Source: Ypsolopha sequella
Lineage: Eukaryota; Arthropoda; Insecta; Lepidoptera; Ypsolophidae
Direction of reading: 5' to 3'
NCBI GenBank assembly: GCA_934047225.1
Contig: OW204012.1
Location: forward strand, 14,322,001 to 14,386,000
DNA: 64,000 bases
This document shows, one piece after another, positions 56,801-63,385 of this stretch (position 1 is the first letter of the stretch; each line of letters opens with the position of its first letter). A program made the translations under genes and the position numbers. The notes beneath the pieces were generated by a model that saw only the letters and a list, made by a program, of their open reading frames with translations, did not search any database and was not told where the DNA came from.

Positions 56801-59521
56801 GGTCCCTGCCATTCTTTCGCAATGGCAAGCAATAAAACATTTCTGTATTTGCAAAAAAGTTGTATTAATGTTATTACCTTAATGAAATCCTAAAATAAGT
56901 TTAACTAAAGTTTACACGATATTATTAGACTGTTTGGCGGAACGAAGTTCGCCGGGTCAGCTAGTAAAAAAATATGAATAAATTTAAATAACACTTTGAA
57001 AAAAAAAAGTTGATAAGAAAATGTTCACTCTAGGGTAGACACCCTGGCGTCATACTATTGTTTTTTCAAAGTGTTATTTAAATATATTCGTTTTTTTTTT
57101 ATTGTCAAACTTGACCTTCCGATTGCTTTTCCGGAAAAAAGTTCTATGCACGCTAATTATTACACCCCGTATACAATAGTATACATATGTATAGAAATTG
57201 TTTATAACATAAATATTTTCAGAGCAATTCAACTCTATAAAGGTATTCCAAAACACATATGTTTAATAACGGAAGATGATCTCAGAATCCCCAATTATGT
57301 TGATGACTGTATTACAAATGATAATGATAATGATGAGGAAACCAAAAAAAATACCAATGAAAAAACAGAGAATCGTAACACTGAACCAAACAGCATTGAA
57401 TGTGAAAATAATACTGATATATCAAACGTCGTTCAAAGTCAACGAAATATTAGCAATGATAACTTACAAAAACCCACAAAAAGCATTAAACGTGTTTTTT
57501 CTAATGATATGACACTAAATCAGAATATAAGCAATGGAAAACAAGAAAACAATATGAAAGTAATTGGAGACACTACACAAAATGAAAAAATGGTTAAAAC
57601 ACTACAGGAAAAAATAAGAGAAACACTAATAGAATTCTTTAAGGAATTTTTCAATAACGAAACGTACAACGAAATGAGATTCTCGGGAGATTTCAATGAA
57701 TTAGAAACTGATGAAATAGATACATTCATGACGGATGTAGAACTGTGCATTGGGAATGTGAATAATTGCCAATGTGTTTGGGGTTCAGAAGATAATCTAC
57801 AGGATATATTCAAAAACAGATATTATTCTTTGGCGATAAAGGTTACTCTTAATTCTGAAATACTGTAAGTTAAACAAATTTGAGTGGTTACGCGAAAAGG
57901 GACCTGAATGAATTTGGCAAATTAGATCTTTCAGGAATACGTTTTAAAATTCGTTTTTCTCTGGATAATTGTATCCCTTCAGGTCCCTTTTCGCGTGAAT
58001 TATATACAATACTACCCTTTCGTCCGCGGCTCCGCCTGCGTTTATTCAATGTTTACCCCGTTTTCAGTTAGGCAGTTATTCGACAAACACCCATTGTAGC
58101 CTAGCTACCATAGCTAGCCTAGCCAGGGATACTATACGTTGATAATAAAGAAAACCGCATCCAAATCCGTTGAGTGGTTCTTGAGTTAAAACGGCACGTA
58201 ATAATCGTCGGTGAAACACCTCTGACACCTTCTCGGAGATTTATGTTGTGTCTGTACGAATTATTATTTTTCCTTTCAATACTTTTCCTGATTTATAGCA
58301 AATATGTTATGATCTTGAAACCCCTGTTTAGCTTCTTCCATGTTCATTGTTCATATCATAACTTGCTTTCCTAATAAAACAAATAATTCATTAAATAATA
58401 ATATACAGGGTGTTTGGGGCATCGATGTAATTTTTTTCAGGGATGATAAAGGAAGTGATTTTAAACATTTTTGACTGAATTTACTTTAGTGCAAAGTTTA
58501 ATAGTTTTCGAGATATAGGCATTTTTTTTGTTTTGTCTACTTACATATGAAGGGTAAGCGGGAAGAGGGATCATAGTCAACAAAAGGTAGTTTTGAGATA
58601 AGTAGAAAAAACTCGCTGACGTTATTATTTAAGAACTCTTAGTGGGCAATTATTGTTGTCGCAGTTAATTATTGTATCTACCGTTTTTTTTTTCTTCAAC
58701 AGCAAACTTTACTATCAGCCCATAGCTCCGTATTCATAGACAATTTTTTATTTATTTTTTTTTCTTTTGCTCTAATTATGACCCTTTTTTAAGTTCGGTT
58801 TTTAAGCTTCTTGAGTCCGGTATATTTTTAAAAGCTAATATTCTGTGGTCTGTTTTATTTTTTTCTAGTTTTTTTTTTGCTCAATCGTTGTTCTCAAGAT
58901 ATTTTAAAAAATGGCGCTATTAACTCAATTTGTGAAAAAACTGACAATGACCTTTCTTCCCGCTTACCCTTCATATAGTAAGAAGTAAAATTAGAGATAA
59001 AGCTAAAAATAGTACGAAGGAACAGATTTTTAGTAATTTTTTTGTAAAAATTTAGACAACATAAAAATAACATTCACTAAAATACAGACATGCAAAAAAT
59101 TTACTAAAAATTATTTTCCTTCGTACTGTATTTTGCCTTATGTTTATTTTCACTTCTTTGTGAACACATTGTTCTTGTTTTATTGTTAAACTGAAGTATA
59201 TTTAGGAAGAATCTTAGATTAAAATGTATTTTTTTAGTCATGATAGTGTTTTATTATCATTTCATTGCAGTAACCTATTTTTAAGTAACCAAAACTAAAA
59301 AATGTCTATATCTCGAACACTATTAAACTTTGCACTAAAGTAAATTCAGTCAAAAATGTTTAAAATCACTTCCTTTATCATCCCTGAAAAAATTTACATC
59401 GATGCCCCAAACACCCTGTATAATAACATATTTAAATAATAATAATAAATAATTTAATTGTTTATTTTTCAGCATCCAGAAAGTCCCGAAAGGATTCAAA
59501 GTAAAGCGAAGGTGTAGTTAG
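41836..59521 (+). CDS. G-patch and R3H protein, NKRF-like, six exons
   Basis: Exons 41836-42314, 46852-46989, 52884-52971, 53810-54459, 57223-57864 and 59473-59521, all GT/AG, join in phase over 2046 nt to 681 aa. Residues 1-159 are Tyr/Asn/Gln-rich and disordered. At about 206-245 there is a G-patch (MMGWKGGALGSNGQGITEP, then TGAGFG). A 34-residue unit (TGAGFGV-E-x5-KVQ-YLNQP) is duplicated in exon 4. A Lys-rich stretch follows, then at about 370-450 an R3H-type segment with FQRKTVHDL (R-x3-H) and DRRRKDVIHEI. Exon 5 is Asn/Asp-rich. The C-terminus is basic. The G-patch to R3H order and wording match the end of NF-kappa-B-repressing factor, a nuclear/nucleolar RNA-binding protein that works with 5'-3' exonuclease Xrn2; that role is inferred. 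The exon 1 to exon 2 link rests on phase only; exons 2-6 are firmer. Confidence 0.72.
42315..43054. other. Intron 1 of the G-patch gene, first part
   Basis: No feature recognised apart from the donor GTAAGT at 42315. A small candidate exon (acceptor at 43381-43385, DQVSFLPAKQLYLE) would also be in phase, but it runs straight into a dispersed repeat and lacks a good donor, so it is not included. Confidence 0.4.
43055..43240 (+). repeat. GGTTCCGTA-family repeat, partial
   Basis: GGGTTCTGTACCTAAAAGGT, TGGTGAGACTCCTTTGTCC and CCGTATGTCACAGCCTC match 47958-48060. This is the 3'-type end of the family. Confidence 0.65.
43422..43755 (+). repeat. Dispersed repeat B, intact copy
   Basis: From AGAGATGTGAAAAAAATCAC through TTAAAAGGAAAACTATCACA and CAGCAGGAACAAAATGTATG to a TGGCCCGACACGCACTTGGC-type end. 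The same order is found at 62379-62463 plus 62968-63212. It ends like the GGTTCCGTA family (GGAACCCTACACTGC). It keeps a 153-codon frame by chance; no domain was recognised. Confidence 0.75.
43966..45496 (-). mobile_element. Helitron, non-autonomous, ~1.5 kb
   Basis: On the minus strand it starts TCTGTATATATAAAATTC at 45496 and ends with the hairpin GCGGGCGAAGCCGCGGGC, AGAAG, then CTAG at 43966, followed by T in the flank. Both ends fit Helitron rules except that the base before the 5' TC is C, not A. The interior includes a (GATA/GACA)n run at 44655-44705 and a tandem duplication. No Rep/helicase sequence was seen. Confidence 0.75.
44960..45225 (+). repeat. ~157-bp direct duplication inside the Helitron
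   Basis: CGTTGTTGTTTTCGTAATCA, GCGACCCGATAAACCAT and CCATTTCCCCCTTTTAGGGG occur twice with a period of about 157, with few differences. Part of the same unit recurs further on at 45330-45350. Confidence 0.75.
45497..45700 (+). repeat. Dispersed repeat C, copy 1
   Basis: GAACGGATTTGGATGCGGTT ... CGCGGTTAAATAAATG and GGCGGAGCCGCGGGC. An inverted relative lies at about 58010-58200 (AACCGCATCCAAATCCGTT, CCGCGGCTCCGCCTGCG). Probably a Helitron-related fragment. Confidence 0.5.
45810..45961. mobile_element. Hairpin MITE, family A copy 2
   Basis: Near full match to 26083-26235: TCGATTCGGCGCAGCAAG ends and a central CTGTCTTTTTC hairpin. It lies in intron 1 of the G-patch gene. Confidence 0.85.
46075..46230 (+). 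repeat. Dispersed ~440-bp repeat, partial copy
   Basis: CTAAATTAGCAGCTCGAAAT ... GTGGCTGTTACGACGATCGC; the first part of the family at 12770 and 47005, more diverged. Confidence 0.55.
46567..46790. repeat. Hairpin repeat family (one hairpin plus a half copy)
   Basis: 46567-46672 is an inverted pair: AGTTTTGACAACACTAAAAT ... AAGCCTTCAGAAT against ATTCTGAAGGCTTTAATTTT. Another half follows at 46748-46790, and a worn half lies at 45970-46015. These lie just upstream of exon 2 of the G-patch gene (46852). Confidence 0.65.
47005..47520 (+). repeat. Dispersed ~440-bp repeat, copy 2
   Basis: AAGGCGATTACCATCGCCAA to a TTTGGCAATAGTAAGG-type end, colinear with 12770-13205. It contains an extra stretch of about 75 bp (47265-47340) not in copy 1. 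It begins 15 bp after the exon 2 donor of the G-patch gene. Confidence 0.65.
47955..48785 (+). repeat. GGTTCCGTA/CTTGGCCG repeat, long copy with internal duplication
   Basis: From AGGGTTCCATGGTACC and GGTGAGACTCCGTTGTCCG to CGAGTCTGACTCGCACTTGG. Two blocks with CAATATGGGTATCAAATTGT ... ACTGGCACTGGTTTCGAGAA (48175-48300 and 48478-48605) show an internal duplication of about 310 bp absent from the 39249 copy. Confidence 0.75.
48786..49875. other. Intron 2 of the G-patch gene, no feature recognised
   Basis: A mostly AT-rich stretch with one GC-richer patch at 49620-49740 lacking coding signals. Confidence 0.35.
49876..50555 (+). repeat. GGTTCCGTA/CTTGGCCG repeat, third long copy
   Basis: CGTCCGTCCGTATTTCACAG ... 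AATATGGGTATCAAACTGTA ... TCTGGCTCGCACTTAGCCG. It is more diverged, with the same internal order as 47955-48785. Confidence 0.65.
50556..51290. other. No feature recognised
   Basis: One small patch of repeated TATCCGG/ATTATCCG words at 50645-50690; otherwise unremarkable AT-rich intron. Confidence 0.35.
51296..51495 (+). repeat. SINE body, partial copy
   Basis: GGCATGCAGGTTTCCTTAGA ... CATCACGTTGAGACGTAATA ... CTCGGAACACCTCTTGATAC matches the body of the elements at 53385-53715 and 55905-56370, without the tRNA-like head. Confidence 0.6.
51848..51900. other. 17-bp perfect stem hairpin
   Basis: ATGATCCTGTACAACAA at 51848 pairs with TTGTTGT-CAGGATCAT ending at 51900 (one G-U/mismatch at the A/G position), with a loop of about 19 nt. 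It abuts the TTAA of the next element. Role unknown. Confidence 0.55.
51904..52326. mobile_element. TTAA-flanked MITE, 423 bp
   Basis: The ends GGCGCTCTTATCCC and GGGATAAGAGCGCC are perfect inverted repeats, with TTAA on both sides (51900-51903 and 52327-52330). A TTAA duplication is the piggyBac type; the terminal sequence is not one I recognise. The interior is non-coding. Confidence 0.7.
52595..52836. mobile_element. Hairpin MITE whose loop is a tRNA-like sequence
   Basis: AAATATTATTAGAGTGCATT onward (52595-52660) is matched inverted at 52770-52836. The first ~50 bp are perfect, then imperfect up to the tRNA-like part. The only unpaired part, 52671-52743, is a 73-nt tRNA-like sequence on the minus strand. 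It lies in intron 2 of the G-patch gene, ending 47 bp before exon 3. Confidence 0.8.
52671..52743 (-). tRNA. tRNA-like sequence, probably a pseudo-tRNA
   Basis: The minus strand has a box A (TGGCGCAATTGG), a 5-bp anticodon stem with a 7-nt loop (CTTGT-CTTGATA-ACAAG) and a box B (GGTTCGAATCC). The T stem pairs 4 of 5. The acceptor stem pairs about 5 of 7 between ACCTCGG and CCCAGGG. A strict reading gives anticodon UGA, but the short variable arm does not fit tRNA-Ser, so identity is unassigned. It sits in the loop of a transposon hairpin, so it may be a tRNA-derived promoter rather than a working tRNA. Confidence 0.5.
52984..53375 (+). repeat. Inverted ~390-bp repeat, left arm
   Basis: TTTTTCAATGCAAGTGTTCG ... 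ATTATTTTGCCCTAGGGC ... GGATACAGTCCTTTTGAGCC ... AGCATAAACT. It is repeated inverted at 55350-55744. The two arms bracket exon 4 of the G-patch gene. The arm has its own small inverted ends (TTTTTCAATGCA and TGCATTGAAAAA at 52986 and 53242). Confidence 0.85.
53385..53715 (+). repeat. tRNA-derived SINE
   Basis: The head matches a tRNA promoter: box A GTAGCTCAGGGATAG (53390) and box B GTTCGACCCC (53434). The body follows with GAGTTTTTCGGAATTTATGT, GGAAAACATCGTGAAG, CATCACGTTGGGACGTA and GTGTACCGAGTATGGACTG. It ends in an A/ATT-rich tail. Related bodies are at 51296 and 56120. Confidence 0.8.
54460..55349. other. Intron 4 of the G-patch gene, first part
   Basis: GTAAGTCAG donor at 54460. A short imprecise tandem motif of about 20-30 bp (GGCTTCTTGCCCTTATGTA / GGACTTCTTGTCCCTA) occurs about five times at 54645-54805. 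Nothing else is recognised. Confidence 0.5.
55350..55744 (-). repeat. Inverted ~390-bp repeat, right arm
   Basis: Reverse complement of 52984-53375, with scattered differences (for example ATGCATGGTGTGAGG against CCTCACACTATGCAT). Confidence 0.85.
55905..56370 (+). repeat. Composite SINE copy
   Basis: The front part, 55905-56105, has a box B-like GGTTCGATCCC at 56110, followed by the same body as 53450-53700 (GAGTTTTTCGGAATTTATGT onward). A short (AT)n run follows at 56380-56400. Confidence 0.65.
56401..57165. mobile_element. Hairpin MITE, family D copy 1, split by a Helitron
   Basis: The left end ACAGTGGC...AAGGTCAAGTTTGACAA (56403-56430) and the right part from 56965 (TAAAAAAATATGAATAAATT ... 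AAGTTCTATGCACGC) correspond to the uninterrupted family member at 59919-60176. The left arm is shortened by about 25 bp. Confidence 0.7.
56431..56964 (+). mobile_element. Helitron, non-autonomous, 534 bp
   Basis: It begins TCTTAAATATATAAAAC and ends with the hairpin GGCGGAACGAAGTTCGCC, GGGTCAG and CTAG. It sits exactly between A (56430) and T (56965). Comparison with the related MITE at 59919 (CAACAA|TAAAAAAAATATG) shows the empty target. No coding capacity. Confidence 0.9.
58010..58250 (-). repeat. Dispersed repeat C, copy 2, and a SINE tail fragment
   Basis: 58020-58200 is an inverted relative of 45497-45700. It is joined to GTAATAATCGTCGGTGAAAC and CCTCTGACACC-TCTCGG, the end of the SINE body. 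Confidence 0.5.
58404..59420. mobile_element. TACAGGGTGT-type MITE with nested palindromes
   Basis: Inverted ends of about 125 bp (TACAGGGTGTTTGGGGCATC to ATAGTTTTCGAGATATAG) lie at 58404-58520 and 59300-59420, flanked by TA. Inside are two further inverted pairs: 58545-58976 (ATATGAAGGGTAAGCGGGAA) and 59011-59127 (AGTACGAAGGAA...TTTTTAGTAA). The element lies in the last intron of the G-patch gene. Confidence 0.8.
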
Positions 59522-59918
59522 CGACTAATTGTTATGTTAAGAAGGTGCTATTCGCTATGTTTTTAAAATTTTATCCAAACGCTATGATTACCTCGAGTTT
59601 TTTCTTTCTCTGGCCATTGGGTCGGCCGGATCGATATTATGTGAAAGGATGTTAAGTAAATTTATTTTATTTTTACAAGTTTTTTTTTTCTATTTTATTT
59701 AACTTCACCTGTGTTAGTATTATGTCAGGGTCAAATCTTGCAACTGAATTTGAAACCTCAACTAGCCTCGAGATTTTGCTATTGCCGTGCTGTCCGTTTT
59801 CGCCAACTTATCATGTGTTTTTGCATAAACTTTGCTATATGCATCTCACTCCCACTTACTATTCTTATCTATATCTTTTTACTTTCTCTATCACAGCGTG
59901 CGCGTGGCTTGACATTAC

Positions 59919-60176
59919 AGTGGCGTGCACATAACTTTTTGCTGGAAAAGCAAACAACTGGTCAAGAACAACAATAAAAAAAATATGAAAAAATTTAAAT
60001 ATTACTTTGAAACAAAAAAAAATTATGACGCCAGGGTAGACAATGAAAGAAGTGAAAATTTCCTATACAAACTTTTTTTTTTCAAAGTGATATTTAAATT
60101 TTTTAATATTTTTTTTATTGTTATTCTTGACCAATTGCTTGCTTTTCCAGCAAAAAGTTCTGTGCACGCCACTGCT
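59919..60176. mobile_element. Hairpin MITE, family D copy 2, uninterrupted
   Basis: Arms of about 100 bp start CAGTGGCGTGCACATAACTT, with the inverse ending at 60176. CTTGACA occurs just outside each end (separated by TTA on the left), which hints at a target duplication of 7-8 bp. Confidence 0.8.
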
Positions 60177-60356
60177 TGACAATCAGAGTGCGTGAAAGCA
60201 CATTGAAAGTGGTTTTTTTTTTGTGTCTTGGCGACGGTTGCTATTTTAAGCGCCACTTTTTACCAGTATCAAGTCAGATTCTGATATGGTGGAATTTATT
60301 TCGAACAAACCAATATCTCATTAGGGGTAGTTTCTCTATTGTCAGCACCTACAGGC

Positions 60357-60705
60357 TGTACAACGAGCTATGGAGCGGGCTATGCTTGGGATATCTTTGA
60401 TGGATAAAATTCAAAACAAAGATATCCGTCAGAGATCGAAGGTGACCGACATAGCCTGCCGAATCAGTAAGTTGAAGTGGCAGTGGACTGGCCATATTTG
60501 TCGCCGACGTGATAACCGTTGGGGCCGTAAGGCATTGGAATGGAGACCACGTACAGCAAAGCACAGCGGAGGCCGCCCTCGTGCCCGTTGGACTGACGTT
60601 GCGGGTGGCGGCTAGATGAGGATAACAGGACCGCTAAGAGTGGCGTAATATTGGGGAGGCCTATGTCCAGCAGGACGAATACGGGCTGATGGATGGATGG
60701 ATGAC
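60357..60705 (+). pseudogene. RTE-type non-LTR C-terminal fragment
   Basis: The frame from 60357 reads VQRAMERAMLGISLMDKIQN, RSKVTDIACRISKLKWQWTG, HICRRRDNRWG and RPRARWTDV. This is the well-known C-terminus of RTE/BovB-like elements, in which the product ends soon after a KWQWAGH motif. After a deletion it continues as GEAYVQQDEYGLMDG (60650-60700), with an ATGG repeat tail. The element is heavily 5'-truncated. Confidence 0.85.
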
Positions 60706-61129
60706 AGACAGTGGAACACCTGGTGGCAACATAAACATCAAAGTGCGCCACTGCCGCCAGGAGTTCCACTACCTGACCTTGCGAGTGGCCCGAGTGGGTG
60801 CTGACTCGTGTACACCCTTTTATACTACAACATGTTAGAACGTCAGCCTTTATTAAGCCCTTGCAGTTTTCGACACGGCTCTCGGGCTATTAAGGCTAAT
60901 GGTTAGCTAAAGCCTGAAACTGACTTCATTATTCTCCAGTATCTACCTGGCTTTCGCGAGAATCGGACTGCTCAAAAATACATATTTTATTCTAAAAAAC
61001 TAGATGTCGAATTATTTAAGTGCGGTTGTAAACACATGCATCGTTATCTTATCTCATTAAATAAAAGGAAACTCTAAGCCAAGTTAATAAAAGTAATTAT
61101 TTACAAATAAAATAAAATGGTTCCACTTG

Positions 61130-61136
61130 TATAAAA
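61130..61136 (+). promoter_or_regulatory. Possible TATA box upstream of the ammonium transporter
   Basis: TATAAAA about 100 bp before the start codon, with no other gene near. Position fits a short 5' UTR. In such AT-rich DNA the match alone is weak. Confidence 0.25.
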
Positions 61137-61237
61137 CACCTAAATGAAAAAAAAAAAGAACGCGTCCTAAAAGTTACCGCCGAAAAGCGTTCGGCGTTCG
61201 TAAATCCGCCAAGGAGTTAAATAGCTGGATTAAAACC

Positions 61238-62368
61238 ATGGAGGAAGGTAACTGGACAGCAACTCGCACGCGGCTGCGGTCTCCAAACCTGACAAACAGT
61301 ACAGTGAATCTTCAGGAGAACTTCGAGATGGACCTGGAAGATACCAACTGGATCCTAACATCTTCGTTCATCATTTTCACTATGCAGACTGGTGAGTATA
61401 TTTTACGTGTTCGTTCGTTGTCGAGTTAAATAGACGGAGAGGTAGCGACCAAATCGGTCATGTGGCTTCAGCTGTATTGAAACTCCGTTAGCTACTTCCC
61501 TGAACAACCTTTTCCGACAATCTTCGTGCTGGCAGGCCGCGGGCGGTGGGTGCGGATGTAGTGCGGTGGGAAAAAAAATGTCGGCTCAGCTACTTTAATT
61601 TTTTATTTTCAAACAGTTGCTCTGTACTCCCTGTGCATCCAAAAAAAAAAATTAAATCGATCGGGTGGTGGGAACCACGCGTTAATTAAAAGTACCAAAA
61701 TATTTTTTTTTTCTTTTTTTTCCCCACCGCACTACACCCGCACCCACCACCCGCGGCCTGCCATTACGAAGATTGTCGGAAAATGTTGTTCAGGGAAGTA
61801 GCTAACGGAGTTTCAATACAGCTGAAGCCACATGACTGATTTGGTCGCTAGCTCTTAGACTAAAATGGGGATTCCGGGTAAAGTACAACACTGTCTCAAA
61901 ATGCAATAACTTACTTTCGCGTCGTAGTTTTCTTACAGCACCATGGGGCCGTAGACTTTTGTAGGTGGTATCAGTTTTAACTTGATATCTCATACGGGGC
62001 CCGAGCAAAAGGGTCGTGACATACAGACAGACGGACAACAAAGTGATCGTATAAGGGTTCCGTTTTTTTATTTTTAGGGAACGAACCCTAAAAATGGGAC
62101 AAATTGAAAACCAGTGCTGTGTTGCTTGCATGTTTGCTGAGTTTGCCCCTTTATTGGTCATATTTTAATATTCTTTTCTGTGTGTGTGTGTATGTGTTTC
62201 TTTTTTGTGGCAAATAAATACTTTTCAAATTTCACTTTCAAATTACGTAACATAAAATGTTGACACGAGTGATTTCCTCAGGGTTCGGCATGTTGGAGTC
62301 AGGGTGCGTCTCCATCAAGAACGAAGCCAACATCATGATGAAGAACCTAGCAGACATATCTCTGGGAG
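61238..62368 (+). CDS. Ammonium transporter, first two exons (gene continues past window)
   Basis: Exon 1 61238-61391 (ATG in the context AAACCATGG, donor G|GTGAGT) and exon 2 62282-62368 (acceptor TTTCCTCAG, donor GAG|GTACGT) join in phase to about 80 residues. The N-terminus carries three Asn-glycosylation sequons (NWT, NLT, NST) and would be extracellular. It is followed by the first membrane helix and the family signature: WILTSSFIIFTMQTGFGMLE, SGCVSIKNEANIMMKNLADI, SLGG. This is typical of Amt-type (AMT/MEP) transporters, which move ammonium across the plasma membrane as trimers. The remaining ten or so helices must lie beyond 64000. Intron 1 contains a foldback MITE and a GGTTCCGTA repeat; intron 2 starts with dispersed repeat B. 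Rh-type proteins are less likely given the ESG-VS-KNE-NI wording. Confidence 0.9.
61443..61850. mobile_element. Foldback MITE in intron 1 of the ammonium transporter
   Basis: Arms of about 135 bp start TAGCGACCAAATCGGTCATG and run to CACCGCACTACA-type GC-rich inner ends; the right arm spans about 61710-61850. The core is AT-rich. There are few differences between arms, so it is fairly young. Confidence 0.85.
61905..62100 (+). repeat. GGTTCCGTA-family repeat
   Basis: CACCATGGGGCCGTAGACTT ... GACAGACGGACAACAAAGTG ... AAGGGTTCCGTTTTTTTATT ... GAACCCTAAAAATGGG. Relative of 8400-8640 and 30180-30335. Confidence 0.65.
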
Positions 62369-62378
62369 GTACGTAACA

Positions 62379-63212
62379 GAGACGTGAAAAAAAATCACGG
62401 CGGTAGTATACATAACAAAATTAAAAGGAAAACTATCACAGCTAAGTAGGCTTTACAAGTTAAGCCTGTACCTGAGCCTAGAGCATGACCAACTCCAGTC
62501 TATCTAGGATTCGTTTGAAGAAATTCGGACTCTCCTTGTATTGAAAAAAATATATTTGGTTTATTAATCTTTTCTCTAGGGATGTTACGTATAAACAATG
62601 TACTAAGATTTATACTTTTGTCAAAAAAAAATGTTTTGCACCCTCTCTTTTTTTGGTTATCAAACGTTCGCTTCAAGAACGCGGTTAAGAGATCAACTTG
62701 ATTTTTTTTTCATAAAATAGGTAATAGAAATATGAAGGTATATCACCTAAATTCAATATTTTTTTCCCTACAAAATTTTTCAGTATTAGCTAAAAACACA
62801 CCAATTTGTTGTTTCGCTGCGTGATCACTAGTATTACGCGTTCAAGAAAAAGAGGCCAAAGAGCCAACATATAATCGCCTCTATGACAAGCAAATAAAGT
62901 CTTTGCCGTAGGACTTATTGTGCTGGATGGGTAATAAAAAAAGTTGCTAGGGTATGCCATCTTCTTAACGAGTACAGATCGCGCCAAACTTTTAGTCCCC
63001 TCTAAACACGGGGCGATTCGCATCAGCAGGAACAAAATGTATGGGCCGTTCTTGGGAAGAGCAACTTCCGAGCGGACTAGAAGTTTGGCGCGATCTGTAT
63101 TAGTCGACAAACTTATAAAATGTACTTGGAGAAGAAGTCCGCATTTTGTGCAGGGCAATTACGGAACCCTACACTGCGCGTGGCCTGACACGCACTTGGC
63201 CGGTTTTTTTAT
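62379..63212 (+). repeat. Dispersed repeat B, copy interrupted by a ~500-bp insertion
   Basis: 62379-62463 and 62964-63212 are colinear with 43422-43755. The break is at TTAA (62460-62463), repeated at 62964-62967. The inserted 62464-62963 lacks obvious inverted ends. Confidence 0.75.
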
Positions 63213-63385
63213 TACTTTTCTTCAATGTACAGACGTTCTTTTATCGATAAAAAAAATTATATGATCATAAGGGCGTGTTGATTTTTGTTTTTGATAAAAG
63301 TTACATTTTTAGAAACAATTATCGTATTTTATTTTTGGTTTCGTACGTACGAGGGCCCCTGGAAGTTGATTCTTAGACAAGAAGG

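Noticed and set aside
62944..63264. 106-codon frame similar to 43377-43838
   Set aside because: Second copy of the same repeat; similarity is at DNA level and not coding.
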